Shown one piece after another: positions 37,368 through 46,425 of a stretch of DNA of 64,000 nucleotides. Origin of the DNA: Solidesulfovibrio sp. (lineage in GTDB: Bacteria; Desulfobacterota; Desulfovibrionia; Desulfovibrionales; Desulfovibrionaceae); NCBI RefSeq assembly GCF_029978005.1, contig NZ_JARKOZ010000044.1, forward strand, positions 79,787-143,786, in the 5' to 3' direction. The notes under the pieces are model-generated. The model searched no databases. It was not told the origin of the DNA and saw nothing but the letters and a program-made list of their open reading frames with translations. Numbering within the stretch: position 1 is the stretch's first letter; every line of letters begins with the position of its first letter. Position numbers and translations under genes: made by a program.

Positions 37368-38346
37368 TGCCCTGGAGGGACTGCAAAGCGGCGGGGCCGT
37401 CTCGGACGCGGCCTCCTGGCTGCGGGCCTGCGCGGAAACCGACGCCGGCGAAACGGTGGTGCTGCGGCAGGGTCGCGTGCTTTTGCCGCTGCACTGGCGG
37501 CGGCGGCATGGCCTTGTGGTGGTGGAGGCCCTGGGGCAGGAGCACCGGTCCGTGGCCGGGCCGCTCGGCGTCGGGGAAGAGGGCATGCCGGCCCTGCGGC
37601 CCGAGGATCTTCCGCACAAGGCCGACCTCGCCGATTTCCGGCGCTTCCCCGCGGCCTATGCCGACAGTCTGTTTCCCTCGTGCGCCTCCCGGTTGGCGCG
37701 CGTCGACATCGAGCGCTTCAAACGGACGCTGGCCGCCGACGAGGAGGCGTTTCTCGCCACCCTTTCCAAAGGGGCGCGCAAGGATCTGCACTACGCGATG
37801 CGACGGGTGGAGCGGGTGTTCGGAAAGGACGCGGCGCGCCACGAAGCCGTGATCCTCCAGGCGGCCAACTGGGAGGCGACCTGGGAAAAGGCGGCCGGAC
37901 TGGCGCGACGCAGCTGGCAGGGAAGAGCCGGGGTATCCGTTTTCACAAGCGGGAAAAGGGAACGCTTTTTAGAGAAATTGATGCAAAACGGCATGATGGT
38001 GAAAATGCATTTCTATCGTTGCGGAGACGTTCTGACCGCGGTCGCCATAACGATGGAGACAAACTGTGAAATATTGATTTACGCCCACGAATACCACTGT
38101 GCTTATGCAAAGTATCGACCGGGGCATATCCTCAATTTCCACGTCATCGCCGAGGCCCTGTCCCAGGGTATCCCCATCCTTGATTTCGGGGTTGGGGCCA
38201 CGCGGCATAAATACGAATGGCAGTGCGTTCCGCAGACGTTGTGGAGAGTGCTCGTGCCGTTGAACTGGAAGGGGCGGCTGGCCTTGGCCTATCAACGAGC
38301 GCGCTGGGCCTGTGGGGGATTGCGCGACCGGGCGGCGAAGACATGA
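37351..38346 (+). CDS. GNAT/CelD-like (FemAB-superfamily) acyltransferase
   Basis: A protein of 331 residues with a GNAT-like fold in its C-terminal half: TLSKGARKDLHYAMRRVERV, RAGVSVFTSGKRERFLEKL, KYRPGHILNFHVIAEALSQG and PILDFGVGATRHKYEW. This matches the acetyltransferase group (PF13480 type) found in polysaccharide clusters. It probably acylates a sugar amine or hydroxyl. GGGAGGCGAGAC precedes ATG 37351, and the gene overlaps the deacetylase by 17 bases. A short stretch at about 37970-38130 is visibly less GC-rich. Confidence 0.78.
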   Translation: MPWSVDALEGLQSGGAVSDAASWLRACAETDAGETVVLRQGRVLLPLHWRRRHGLVVVEALGQEHRSVAGPLGVGEEGMPALRPEDLPHKADLADFRRFPAAYADSLFPSCASRLARVDIERFKRTLAADEEAFLATLSKGARKDLHYAMRRVERVFGKDAARHEAVILQAANWEATWEKAAGLARRSWQGRAGVSVFTSGKRERFLEKLMQNGMMVKMHFYRCGDVLTAVAITMETNCEILIYAHEYHCAYAKYRPGHILNFHVIAEALSQGIPILDFGVGATRHKYEWQCVPQTLWRVLVPLNWKGRLALAYQRARWACGGLRDRAAKT

Positions 38347-39545
38347 TGGCCACCGCATCCGACAACCCCGTCCCGCGACGGCTTTCCCGCGAGGGGGAGG
38401 CCGGGGTCTTGCCCGAAGTCGACGGGCTTCGCCTGGCGCATTTGATTCTCGACATGGGGTTTGGCGGCGCGGAACGGTTGGCCCAGGACGTCGCCATCGC
38501 CCTGCAAGAGCGGGGCGCGCGGTGCCATGTCGTCTGTTTCGACGCCATTTCCGGCAATACGGCCCCCCTGGCGCGCCATGGAATTCCGGTCGAACTCATT
38601 CAAAGGAAGCAGATCGCCTTCGACAGCCGGGCCTGTTTGCGCCTGCTGCGGCGTTTGAAGGCCCTTGGCGTGCAGCTCCTCCATGCCCACGACCTGTCCA
38701 GCCTGTCCTATGCCGTGGCCGCGGGGCTGCTCTTGGGCATTCCCGTGGTCATGACCGAGCACAGCCGCCACTATATCGAGGCGCGCCGGATCAGGCGGCT
38801 GGAGAAACGCCTGCTTTGCCTGGGGGTGCGCCGATTGGTCGCGGTCTCGCCGGAACTGGCCCGGGCGAGCGTCGAGCGGGACCATGTCGCGCCTGGCAAG
38901 GTCGCGGTGATCGAGAACGGCGTGGACGTGGAACGCTACGCCCGGGCGCAGGGCCGCGCTTTTCGCGAGGAGCTCGCCCTGGGGCCCGGCGAGGCCCTGG
39001 TGGGCATGGTCGGCCGGCTGGAGGCGATCAAGGGGCCCGACGTGTTGTTGGAGGCGTTCACCGCCCTGGCCGGGCGCTTTCCCGGGGCCAGGCTGGCATA
39101 TGTCGGCGAAGGGGGGCTGGGGGAGGCGCTTCGCGCCCGAAGCCAGGCTCTGGGGTTGGCCGCGCGGGTGCGCTTTCTGGGGAGCCGCTCGGACATCCCC
39201 CAGGTCATGTCCGGCCTGGACATCCTCGTCCTGCCGTCCCTTTCCGAGGGGCTGCCCCTTGCCCTGCTGGAAGGCATGGCCGCGGGCCGGGCCGTGGTGG
39301 CCACGGCGGTGGGGCGGGTCCCGGGCATCGTGCGGCCTGCCTGGGAGGGCGAAAACGGAAGGCTCGTGCCCCCCGGCGATGTCCGGGCCCTCGCCCGGAC
39401 CCTCATGACCCTGCTCGGGGATGCGCCGTTGCGGGCGAGGCTTGGGCGGGCAGCCCAGGATTTTGTCGCCAGGCGCTACCGCCTGCAGGATACGTTTCGA
39501 AACTACCAGACGGTCTACGCCCAGGCCTTGGCCGGGAGAACCTGA
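38343..39545 (+). CDS. Family 4 glycosyltransferase
   Basis: A protein of 400 residues with GT4 features: AHLILDMGFGGAERLAQDVA, LLHAHDLSSLSYAVAAG, VMTEHSRHYIEARRI, MVGRLEAIKGPDVLLEAF and the donor-site motif SLSEGLPLALLEGMAAG. The start ATG overlaps the preceding TGA; the next ATG, three bases on, is also possible. The downstream fusion gene begins two bases after its stop. Confidence 0.9.
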   Translation: MMATASDNPVPRRLSREGEAGVLPEVDGLRLAHLILDMGFGGAERLAQDVAIALQERGARCHVVCFDAISGNTAPLARHGIPVELIQRKQIAFDSRACLRLLRRLKALGVQLLHAHDLSSLSYAVAAGLLLGIPVVMTEHSRHYIEARRIRRLEKRLLCLGVRRLVAVSPELARASVERDHVAPGKVAVIENGVDVERYARAQGRAFREELALGPGEALVGMVGRLEAIKGPDVLLEAFTALAGRFPGARLAYVGEGGLGEALRARSQALGLAARVRFLGSRSDIPQVMSGLDILVLPSLSEGLPLALLEGMAAGRAVVATAVGRVPGIVRPAWEGENGRLVPPGDVRALARTLMTLLGDAPLRARLGRAAQDFVARRYRLQDTFRNYQTVYAQALAGRT

Positions 39546-39547
39546 AC

Positions 39548-42439
39548 ATGCCTGCGCCGCCTCCGCCCGATCCCCGCGAACTGGCGCGTTCCGCGTTGGA
39601 TTGGCTGCGCCGTCTCCAGGTCCGGGAGGACGGCTATGACCAGGGCGGCATTGCCGATCCCCTGGACGGGCGGGTGGCCGGGGAGCACTACGCCACCACG
39701 CATTTCGCCTGGTGCTGCGCCCTCCAGCACCAGGCCCGGCCGGACGGGGAGTTGCTCGAGGCGGCCCTGAGCGCCATGGCCTTCCACCTGCGCACTTCCC
39801 CGGACGAGTACGCGCCGGGGACATGGTCCTACCACTGGGATTTCAACAACCTGGCCTCCGTGGAGACATACTTGCTGTTGCGCGGGGAGGCGCCGGGCGC
39901 CTTGGGCGAGGCGTGGCTTGCGAGCCTGCGCGGTTGGAAGACCAATGTCCACTGGGCGGTGAACTGGGTGGCCATGCGGGCCTTGGCCCATTTCAGGCGG
40001 TTCGGGTTGTTCGGCGACGACTCGGATCGCCTCGCGGCGGGCGAGTGGCTGGCCTATGTGCTGGCGTCGCAACTGCCTGACGGAGGCATCGAGGACGTTC
40101 GGGGCAAGAGCCTGCCCAGCCAGTACCATGCCTACGTCGCCTGTCTGCTGCACCGCCTGTTGCCGACCCATCCCGGCGTGTCGCGGGCCGTCGTCCTGTC
40201 GGCGCGCTGGCTTCTGGCCATCACCGGCCCGGACGGCGAGAGCAACGCCCTGGGACGCGGCCAGGGGCAGGTCTTCGGCTATGCCTGCGCGGTCTACCTG
40301 TTTCGGGCCGCGGTGGGGCTGGACCCGCAGCATGCCCCCCAGTACCGCTTCGCGGCCCGGAAGACCTTGGAACGGTTGCGTCGGTTCCAGACAGGGGAAG
40401 GATGGTGGCCGCTGGTGTGCAACCGGCTTCCCGTCAAACGTCGGGCAGGCTGGTACGACTATCACCATTTGAGCGTGTACAACGCCTTCGCCGCCGTCTG
40501 GCTGACCCTCGCCGGGGCCTTGCCGATGCTGCCGGGACCGGCGGAGCCCCCCCCGTCGGGCGTCGCCTGGCTCCGGGATTCGGGCCTGCTGGCGGTGCGG
40601 CGCAAGCGGTGGTTCGCCCTCTTCGGCGCGGGCCGCGACGGGGCCGGGTACGCCACCGAGGCGGGCATCACCCCGCACGATCTCCAATGGGAAGGCCGGA
40701 CGCTTTTCCGCTATCCTCTGGGGCCGGGGCCGGGGAAGTACGGAATCCTGGCCCGGGACAGCGGACAGGAGGCCAACTGCTGGTCGCCGCTCTGGAGGGT
40801 GGGGGACGGGCCCTGGCGGGCGCCGACGGGCGCGCAAGGGACCTTGGAACCGGGACCGGGGCGCAACCGCTGGAGGTTGCGCCTGTCGCGGGATGGCGCG
40901 CTGTGGCAGCGGGAACTTGTGCTGGGGCGGCGTTTCCTTGAGGCCAGGGACAGCCTGGATTTGCCGGCAAACCCTGGCGATTTGCCGGACGTGACCATCC
41001 GGACCCACAATTTCGGCTGGGCGGCCGACAGCCCGTGGCGGCTGGGACCGACGTATGCGCGGGATACCCTCGACGGCACGGTTCTGCGGCTCTGGGGCGG
41101 CGAGCCCCTGGCCGAGGCCGGGACGCTGGAAACCGCCTGGGGCGAAACCCGCGTCCTGGCGGCCACGGGAAACGGCGCGTCCGTTCGCTGCGGCTGGCGT
41201 CTGCGCCAGGGACCGGCCCCCGTCGGGGGACGGCTGCCCGGCATCGTCTGTTTGAGTTGGGACCCGTGGTCCACGCTTTGGAAACGCAAGCAACGGCTGC
41301 TCTTCGAGCTGGCCCGCAGTGGCCGGTCGCCGCGTACCCTGTACGTGGAGCCGAGCATCCCCCTGACCGGGATTCTCGAAGACGCCTGGAGCCTTGTGCG
41401 GCCGCAAGGGGAGCGCTCCCGCCGCTGTCTGCGCGGGAGGCCCGTGGATATTGGCCATGGCTTGCATCTGGCCTCTCCCTTGTGGCCTTGGCCGGGGCGA
41501 CGCACCTTTCCGGGGCTGGGCCGGGCCAACCACCGGTCCTGGCTGGCCCAGCTGCGCCGCTTCGTCGACCGGGTCGGGTTCCCCGACGGCTACGTGCTGT
41601 GGCTGTACCATCCGGCCCAGCGCGACGCCTTGGACGTCCTGGGCGACGACGCGGAACTGGTGGTCTTCGATTGGACCGACGATTGGGTCCAGGCCCTGCC
41701 TGAGGAGCAGGCCGCCAGGGACGGGCGGCTCCTTGAAGACCGGCAGCGGGAAATGCTGTGCCGGGCGGATGTGGTCTTCGCCGTGTCCAAAGCCCTCGTC
41801 AAACGGGCCGAGGCCTGGTGCCCGCAAGTCCATTACCTGCCGAACGCCACGGATCCGGAGGTGTTTCGGCCCTGGGACCCGGGCCTGTCCCCCCACCCCC
41901 TGCTGGGCCGCCGGCCGGCCCTGGTCTATCTTTCCCAGATCAACGAACGCCTGGATGTGGAACTGCTCCGGGCGATCGCCCTGGCCAGGCCCCAGTGGGC
42001 CGTGATCATGGCCGGTCCGTTGGTATGCGGCGAAGCCGTGGTCGCCCCGCTGCAAGGGCTTGCCAACGTGCTATGGACCGGCCCGTTGCCGTATCAGGAG
42101 GCGGCGGCATTGGCCGCCCAGGCCGATGTCTGTCTTTTGCCCCACCGCGAGGACGCCCTGACCGGCGTGCTCGATCCCATCAAGATCTACGACTACCTGG
42201 CCACGGGACGCCCCATCGTGTCCACGGCGGTGGCCATGCACCCGGATGTGGCGCCGTTGGTGCGGGTGGCCAGCGGCCCGCGGGCCTTCATCGAGGCCGT
42301 GGAATCGGCCCTGGCCGAACCGCCTTCGGCGGCCGAACGCCGGGCCCGGGCGGCCAAGGCCCATACCTGGGCCGCCCGGGCCCGGCAAGCCGCCGACGTG
42401 CTCGAGAGGTTTTTCCCCGAGGGGGCGCCATGCGCATAG
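39548..42439 (+). CDS. Fusion: helical-toroid lyase/hydrolase-like region - family 4-like glycosyltransferase
   Basis: One open frame of 963 residues. Residues 1-310 form helical hairpins like an (alpha/alpha) toroid (GEHYATTHFAWCCALQHQ, GTWSYHWDFNNLASVETYL, GWYDYHHLSVYNAFAAVW). Residues 330-560 are beta-rich (GAGRDGAGYATEAGITPHDL, RTHNFGWAADSPWRLG), as in heparinase-like lyases. From about residue 563 a complete glycosyltransferase begins (IVCLSWDPWSTLWKRKQRLL) and runs to the end (DPIKIYDYLATGRPIVST). The junction lies around 41235-41255; the +1 frame has a TGA at 41253-41255, so this could be a genuine fusion or a single-base change joining two genes. GGGAGAA lies seven bases before the ATG. 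The polymer target is unknown. Confidence 0.78.
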   Translation: MPAPPPPDPRELARSALDWLRRLQVREDGYDQGGIADPLDGRVAGEHYATTHFAWCCALQHQARPDGELLEAALSAMAFHLRTSPDEYAPGTWSYHWDFNNLASVETYLLLRGEAPGALGEAWLASLRGWKTNVHWAVNWVAMRALAHFRRFGLFGDDSDRLAAGEWLAYVLASQLPDGGIEDVRGKSLPSQYHAYVACLLHRLLPTHPGVSRAVVLSARWLLAITGPDGESNALGRGQGQVFGYACAVYLFRAAVGLDPQHAPQYRFAARKTLERLRRFQTGEGWWPLVCNRLPVKRRAGWYDYHHLSVYNAFAAVWLTLAGALPMLPGPAEPPPSGVAWLRDSGLLAVRRKRWFALFGAGRDGAGYATEAGITPHDLQWEGRTLFRYPLGPGPGKYGILARDSGQEANCWSPLWRVGDGPWRAPTGAQGTLEPGPGRNRWRLRLSRDGALWQRELVLGRRFLEARDSLDLPANPGDLPDVTIRTHNFGWAADSPWRLGPTYARDTLDGTVLRLWGGEPLAEAGTLETAWGETRVLAATGNGASVRCGWRLRQGPAPVGGRLPGIVCLSWDPWSTLWKRKQRLLFELARSGRSPRTLYVEPSIPLTGILEDAWSLVRPQGERSRRCLRGRPVDIGHGLHLASPLWPWPGRRTFPGLGRANHRSWLAQLRRFVDRVGFPDGYVLWLYHPAQRDALDVLGDDAELVVFDWTDDWVQALPEEQAARDGRLLEDRQREMLCRADVVFAVSKALVKRAEAWCPQVHYLPNATDPEVFRPWDPGLSPHPLLGRRPALVYLSQINERLDVELLRAIALARPQWAVIMAGPLVCGEAVVAPLQGLANVLWTGPLPYQEAAALAAQADVCLLPHREDALTGVLDPIKIYDYLATGRPIVSTAVAMHPDVAPLVRVASGPRAFIEAVESALAEPPSAAERRARAAKAHTWAARARQAADVLERFFPEGAPCA

Positions 42440-43554
42440 CCGTGGATGCTTCCGTGCTGCATCTGCCCGAATTGCGGGGCATCGGTTCCTATCTTTGCGA
42501 GCTTTTGGCCGCCTGGCCCGAGCCGCGGGACGAGTTCGCGCTGCTCAGTCCCGGCCCCATCCCGGAGGGGCGTCTGCGCGGCCCGGCGCAAAAGCGCGTG
42601 CTCGTTTTGCCCGAACCGCGCGGCAACCGGTTCTACACCTGGCGGTGGTGGTCGCTCCCCCGGGCCGTGCGCCGGCTTGCGCCGGATCTGCTGTGGTGCC
42701 CGGCCAATCAGGCCGTGCCCGTCGCCGGATTCCCCCAGGCCGTGACCGTCCACGACACCTTGTTGCAGGAGCGGGTGCGCCACGTCGGGCCGATCGAGCG
42801 CTTCTACCACGGCTGGCTCAGCCCCTGGTGGACGCGCCGGTACGCCGCCCGGATCATCACCGTGAGCGAATTTTCCAAGGCACGCATCCGGAAGGTCTTC
42901 GCCTGCGCTTGCGAGCGCGTCCGGGTGATCGCCAACGGGGCCACTCTGCCGGCGCGACCGTTTGCCTCGAAGGAGCAGGCCAGGGCCTACCTGCGGGCCA
43001 AGGGACTGGTGGGACGGCCGTATGTCCTGGCGTTGGGGGCGCAAAGCCCCTGGAAAAACACCGCCGGGGCCCTGCGGGCCTTCGCCCTGGCCGGCCGGCA
43101 GCTTGCGGAAATGGATTTCGTGGTGGCCGGCGTGCAGCCGCGTGCCCGGGAGCGATTTGCGGCCCTGGGCCGGGAACTGGGGCTTTCCCCAAGGCTGCGC
43201 ATGCCGGGCTTTGTCGCGTCGGCTGACCGGGATGCCTTGTACCAGGGGGCCGAAGTTTTCGTCTATCCTTCGCTTTGGGAAGGCTTCGGCCTGCCCCCCC
43301 TGGAGGCCATGGCCCTGAACACGCCGGTAGTGGCTTCCGACGCGGCATCCGTGCCCGAGGTGGTCGGCAAGGGGGCGCTTCTCGTCGATGCCGCCGATCC
43401 CGGGGCCCTGGCCCGGAGCATTGTGGACGTGTTGCATTCCCCGGAGCTGGGGCGATCGCTGGTCGCGGCCGGGCGGGAGAACGTCAAACGCTTTCGCTGG
43501 GACGACGCGGCCAGGGCCCATCGAGACCTCTTCATGGAGTGTGCGGCGCGATGA
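42430..43554 (+). CDS. Family 4 glycosyltransferase
   Basis: A protein of 374 residues with RIAVDASVLHLPELRGIGSY, TVHDTLLQERVRHVGPIERF, ITVSEFSKARIRKVF and the C-terminal LGAQSPWKNTAGALRAFALA and SLWEGFGLPPLEAMALNTPV. It is close to mannosyl/rhamnosyl GT4 enzymes of O-antigen loci by general pattern. Overlaps the fusion gene by ten bases and the next gene by four. Confidence 0.9.
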   Translation: MRIAVDASVLHLPELRGIGSYLCELLAAWPEPRDEFALLSPGPIPEGRLRGPAQKRVLVLPEPRGNRFYTWRWWSLPRAVRRLAPDLLWCPANQAVPVAGFPQAVTVHDTLLQERVRHVGPIERFYHGWLSPWWTRRYAARIITVSEFSKARIRKVFACACERVRVIANGATLPARPFASKEQARAYLRAKGLVGRPYVLALGAQSPWKNTAGALRAFALAGRQLAEMDFVVAGVQPRARERFAALGRELGLSPRLRMPGFVASADRDALYQGAEVFVYPSLWEGFGLPPLEAMALNTPVVASDAASVPEVVGKGALLVDAADPGALARSIVDVLHSPELGRSLVAAGRENVKRFRWDDAARAHRDLFMECAAR

Positions 43555-44816
43555 AACGTATCCTGGTGGTCGAGACCGGAGCGGGATTCGGCGGCGCCCT
43601 GACCAGTCTGGCGACATTGCTTGCCTGCCTGAACGCCTCCGTGTGGGAGGTGCATCTGCTTACGGCCTACCCGCAGGACTGTATCGAGCCCGCAGGCGCG
43701 GTGCGTCGGGTGGGGGTTTTGCCGCGGCAGCGGCGCTATGGCCCGAACTGCGGCCTGGAGTCGGCCTTGCGGCCGGTTTTGGGAAGACGGGCCGGCAATG
43801 CCGCCTTTTTGGTCGATCTGCTCACCACGGGTCGAAGATTCGCCCGGAACGTCGCGGCGTACGCCCGGAAGCACCGTATCGACATCATCCAGGGCAACAA
43901 CGGCATTCTCATCAATGACGCCGTGATCCTCGGCGCGCGGCGGTCGGGCCGGCCGTGCGTCATCCACGCCAGGGGCGGCGAATATCCGAGCCGCCTGGCA
44001 AGCTGGCTGGCCGGAAGCGTCTCCCGCGTGCTGGCCGTGTCGGGCTATGTGGCGCAAACCATCCGGATGCTGGGCTTGGGGCCGCAGCGAATCGTCCTGA
44101 CGCCGGAAGGCCTGGACGTCCCGGCCTTTGTCGCGGGCGTCGACGCCGCGGGCTTTCGACTGCGGCACGGCCTGCCGCGAGAACTTCCTTTGATCGGGCT
44201 GGTGGGTTGTCTGGTGGGTTGGAAGGGGCATGACGTCTTCCTCGAAGCCTGCGCGCAGGCCTTGCCCGGGATTTCGGCCGGGGCGCTGATCGTCGGAGGG
44301 GAGCCGGACGGCTCGGGCCGGGAGTTGGCGCGGCTGCGGCACAAGGCCCTGGAACTGGGCATCGGGGACCGGGTCTGGTTCACGGGGCACGAGAAGGACG
44401 TGGCCTCGGCCATGGCCGCGTGCCAGGTGGTGGTTCACGCCTCCACCAGCCCGGAGCCTTTCGGCCGGGTGATCCTGGAAGCCATGGCCCTTGGGCGTCC
44501 GGTTGTCGCCAGCCTGGCCGGCGGGCCTGCGGAGATCATCGAGTCAGGTTCGGACGGGTGGCTCGTGCCGCCGGGCGACGCCCGGGCCCTGGCCGGGGCC
44601 ATCCGCAGCCTGCTCGCCGATGCCGGCATGCGCGAGCGCATCGGCCTGGCCGGTCTGGAAAAGGTCCGCAAGCGCTATGCGCTTCGCGCCCACGCCGCGA
44701 AGGTGGAATCGGTGTGGGAGGAATTGGCGCGACTGCCTGCGGATGCAGGGGAAACCGGAGCGGTTCGGGCGTCGGGCGCTGACGCGAAGCCGGCGGGGCG
44801 TCACGAAAAATCCTAA
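43551..44816 (+). CDS. Family 4 glycosyltransferase
   Basis: A protein of 421 residues: RILVVETGAGFGGALTSLAT, DIIQGNNGILINDAVIL, VIHARGGEYPSRLASWLAG and donor-binding STSPEPFGRVILEAMALGRP. The last gene of the tightly overlapping block (start ATGA overlap with the previous stop). A long spacer and a change in composition follow, so the operon may end here, although no clear terminator hairpin is seen. Confidence 0.9.
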   Translation: MKRILVVETGAGFGGALTSLATLLACLNASVWEVHLLTAYPQDCIEPAGAVRRVGVLPRQRRYGPNCGLESALRPVLGRRAGNAAFLVDLLTTGRRFARNVAAYARKHRIDIIQGNNGILINDAVILGARRSGRPCVIHARGGEYPSRLASWLAGSVSRVLAVSGYVAQTIRMLGLGPQRIVLTPEGLDVPAFVAGVDAAGFRLRHGLPRELPLIGLVGCLVGWKGHDVFLEACAQALPGISAGALIVGGEPDGSGRELARLRHKALELGIGDRVWFTGHEKDVASAMAACQVVVHASTSPEPFGRVILEAMALGRPVVASLAGGPAEIIESGSDGWLVPPGDARALAGAIRSLLADAGMRERIGLAGLEKVRKRYALRAHAAKVESVWEELARLPADAGETGAVRASGADAKPAGRHEKS

Positions 44817-44912
44817 CCGCGTTCATTTTGGCATGTTCCCGAGGGCCAGGGCAAAGATTTGGGCTGGGACAAAGACCCGGATCATGACTGGCCAGTGCAA
44901 GAGAGGTGCTTC

Positions 44913-46046
44913 ATGTCTCTGCAACATATTCCTTTTTATGACGGGATCGCTTCCCGGTGCGCCTTTGTCGGGACGACCATGAGAAACGTCATGAAACGCA
45001 ATGCCACGAAGAAGCCGGAGGCGTTCCTGCGCATCAGCCAGCTTCATGATCGCTACATGTATCTTCTGGCCGAATTCTTCGTGCAGGCAGGGTATTATGT
45101 GTATATTGCAGCGCCGATAAAAATTGAAGATTACTACAAGAGGGATGCCTATGCAGCCTATGTGGGCATGTCAAAAAATATGAAATATACTAAATATTTG
45201 GTTAAAACTGACCGGCCAAAGGCCCTGTTGTGCTCCGACTCCGCCGTGGACGGGCGGACTGCATCGATGTTCGAGATGAGCATTTTTCTCAACTATGACG
45301 TCGATATTCCTCCTGGAACGCGGGATGGGGCACTGGTTTTGCCCTATCCCATGCATCCCAATGTATATCGTACGGGTCAAGTGGCCATGATTCCGGAATT
45401 GCGGCGGCTTCCCAAATGCGTGGGCGTTTTTTTTGCCGGAAACATCAAGCCGGAGTATGCATCCGAATCCAAGTTGTTACGGCATTACGTCTCCCGTCCC
45501 GCCGCCGTGGAGAGCGTCTTGCGCCGGTTCGGCCGACGCGTGCGGTTGTTTTCCAGGCGCGAGGCGCTGCTGCGCGCCCTCGCCGAAGAGGACCTCGGGT
45601 CCTCCATTGTCGTGTTCGACGCCACCACCGAGCGACTCGGGCGGGAAGAGTGGTTCCCCGTGCTGGCGAGGAGCCGGTTTTTTTTGGCCCTGCCAGGGGT
45701 GGTCATGCCCATGTGCCACAATTGCGTCGAGGCCATGGCCTTGGGCGTGGTGCCGATCCTCGGTTATGGGCAGCTGTTTTCCCCGCCGCTCGAATCTGGG
45801 GCCGTTTGTCTCGAGTACGTTTCGGAAGCGGAACTCGCCGCGGCCATCGAAACGGCCTTGGCCATGGACGCGACGACGTACGCCCGAATGCGGCGGCGCA
45901 GCCTGGACCATTACGACCGCTACATGGTCCCAAGCGCCTTTCTCCGCGGGCTCTCGCATGCCCGAGGGCGAACCGTGGAACTCCGCTTCGCCGCCGAAGG
46001 GGTCAGCGAGAAGGTGGCCAGGACCACGGCGACAGCCTGGGCTTAA
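44913..46046 (+). CDS. Exostosin-like / unclassified glycosyltransferase
   Basis: A protein of 377 residues. The region LPKCVGVFFAGNIKPEY followed by VLARSRFFLALPGVVMPMCHNCVEAMALGVVPILGYGQLF (two adjacent segments) resembles the C-terminal nucleotide-sugar site of exostosin-type (GT47-like) enzymes. The N-terminal 150 residues are less GC-rich and unrecognised. ATG 44913 has GAGAGG six bases upstream; a TTG 54 bases earlier is the less likely start. Probably also acts in surface glycan assembly. Confidence 0.65.
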   Translation: MSLQHIPFYDGIASRCAFVGTTMRNVMKRNATKKPEAFLRISQLHDRYMYLLAEFFVQAGYYVYIAAPIKIEDYYKRDAYAAYVGMSKNMKYTKYLVKTDRPKALLCSDSAVDGRTASMFEMSIFLNYDVDIPPGTRDGALVLPYPMHPNVYRTGQVAMIPELRRLPKCVGVFFAGNIKPEYASESKLLRHYVSRPAAVESVLRRFGRRVRLFSRREALLRALAEEDLGSSIVVFDATTERLGREEWFPVLARSRFFLALPGVVMPMCHNCVEAMALGVVPILGYGQLFSPPLESGAVCLEYVSEAELAAAIETALAMDATTYARMRRRSLDHYDRYMVPSAFLRGLSHARGRTVELRFAAEGVSEKVARTTATAWA

Positions 46047-46425
46047 GCCGAAACCTATGACGGGTTCGCTGTCCGGCGGTGCTCGCGCCCGTCGGCGAGA
46101 TGGCCGCTTCTCTCGGCTCCCGTGGCGGTCTCGGGCATGTTGTTGATCATCGAGCGCAGAAGGGCGCTCAGGGCATCCGCCGGCGAGTCCTCTTTCGGGC
46201 GCATTTCAGGCCGGATTCTCATGGGCAAGCGGCAGTATCAGGTCTCGTGCCAGGCCGAAGGTGTGAACAAATTCCTTTTAAAGGATAGAAAATTTTACAC
46301 TTGAGCATGAAGTCGGTGCCTAACATGCTTAAAACAGGCGAGTATTTTAGGCATGTATCTTGCTAATAGGACCTGGGTGCTATAGGTGCTGGAGTGAGGA
46401 TGCCATTTTTTACATTCGTACTGCT
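46047..46425. other. Intergenic region upstream of the diguanylate cyclase
   Basis: No gene is supported in these 379 bases. Composition falls from GC-rich to AT-rich at about 46260. The AT-rich part holds an inverted repeat (described separately) and is the likely promoter zone of the GGDEF gene. Confidence 0.5.
46324..46355. repeat. Inverted repeat upstream of the GGDEF gene
   Basis: CATGCTTAAAA at 46324-46334 is mirrored by TTTTAGGCATG at 46345-46355, with one mismatch that would be a G-U pair in RNA; the loop is ten bases. It could be an operator or a transcript hairpin; no T-run follows, so it is not a typical terminator. Confidence 0.45.

Noticed and set aside
46122..46304. 60-residue plus-strand frame
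   Set aside because: Spans a composition change and lacks a ribosome site; treated as non-coding.
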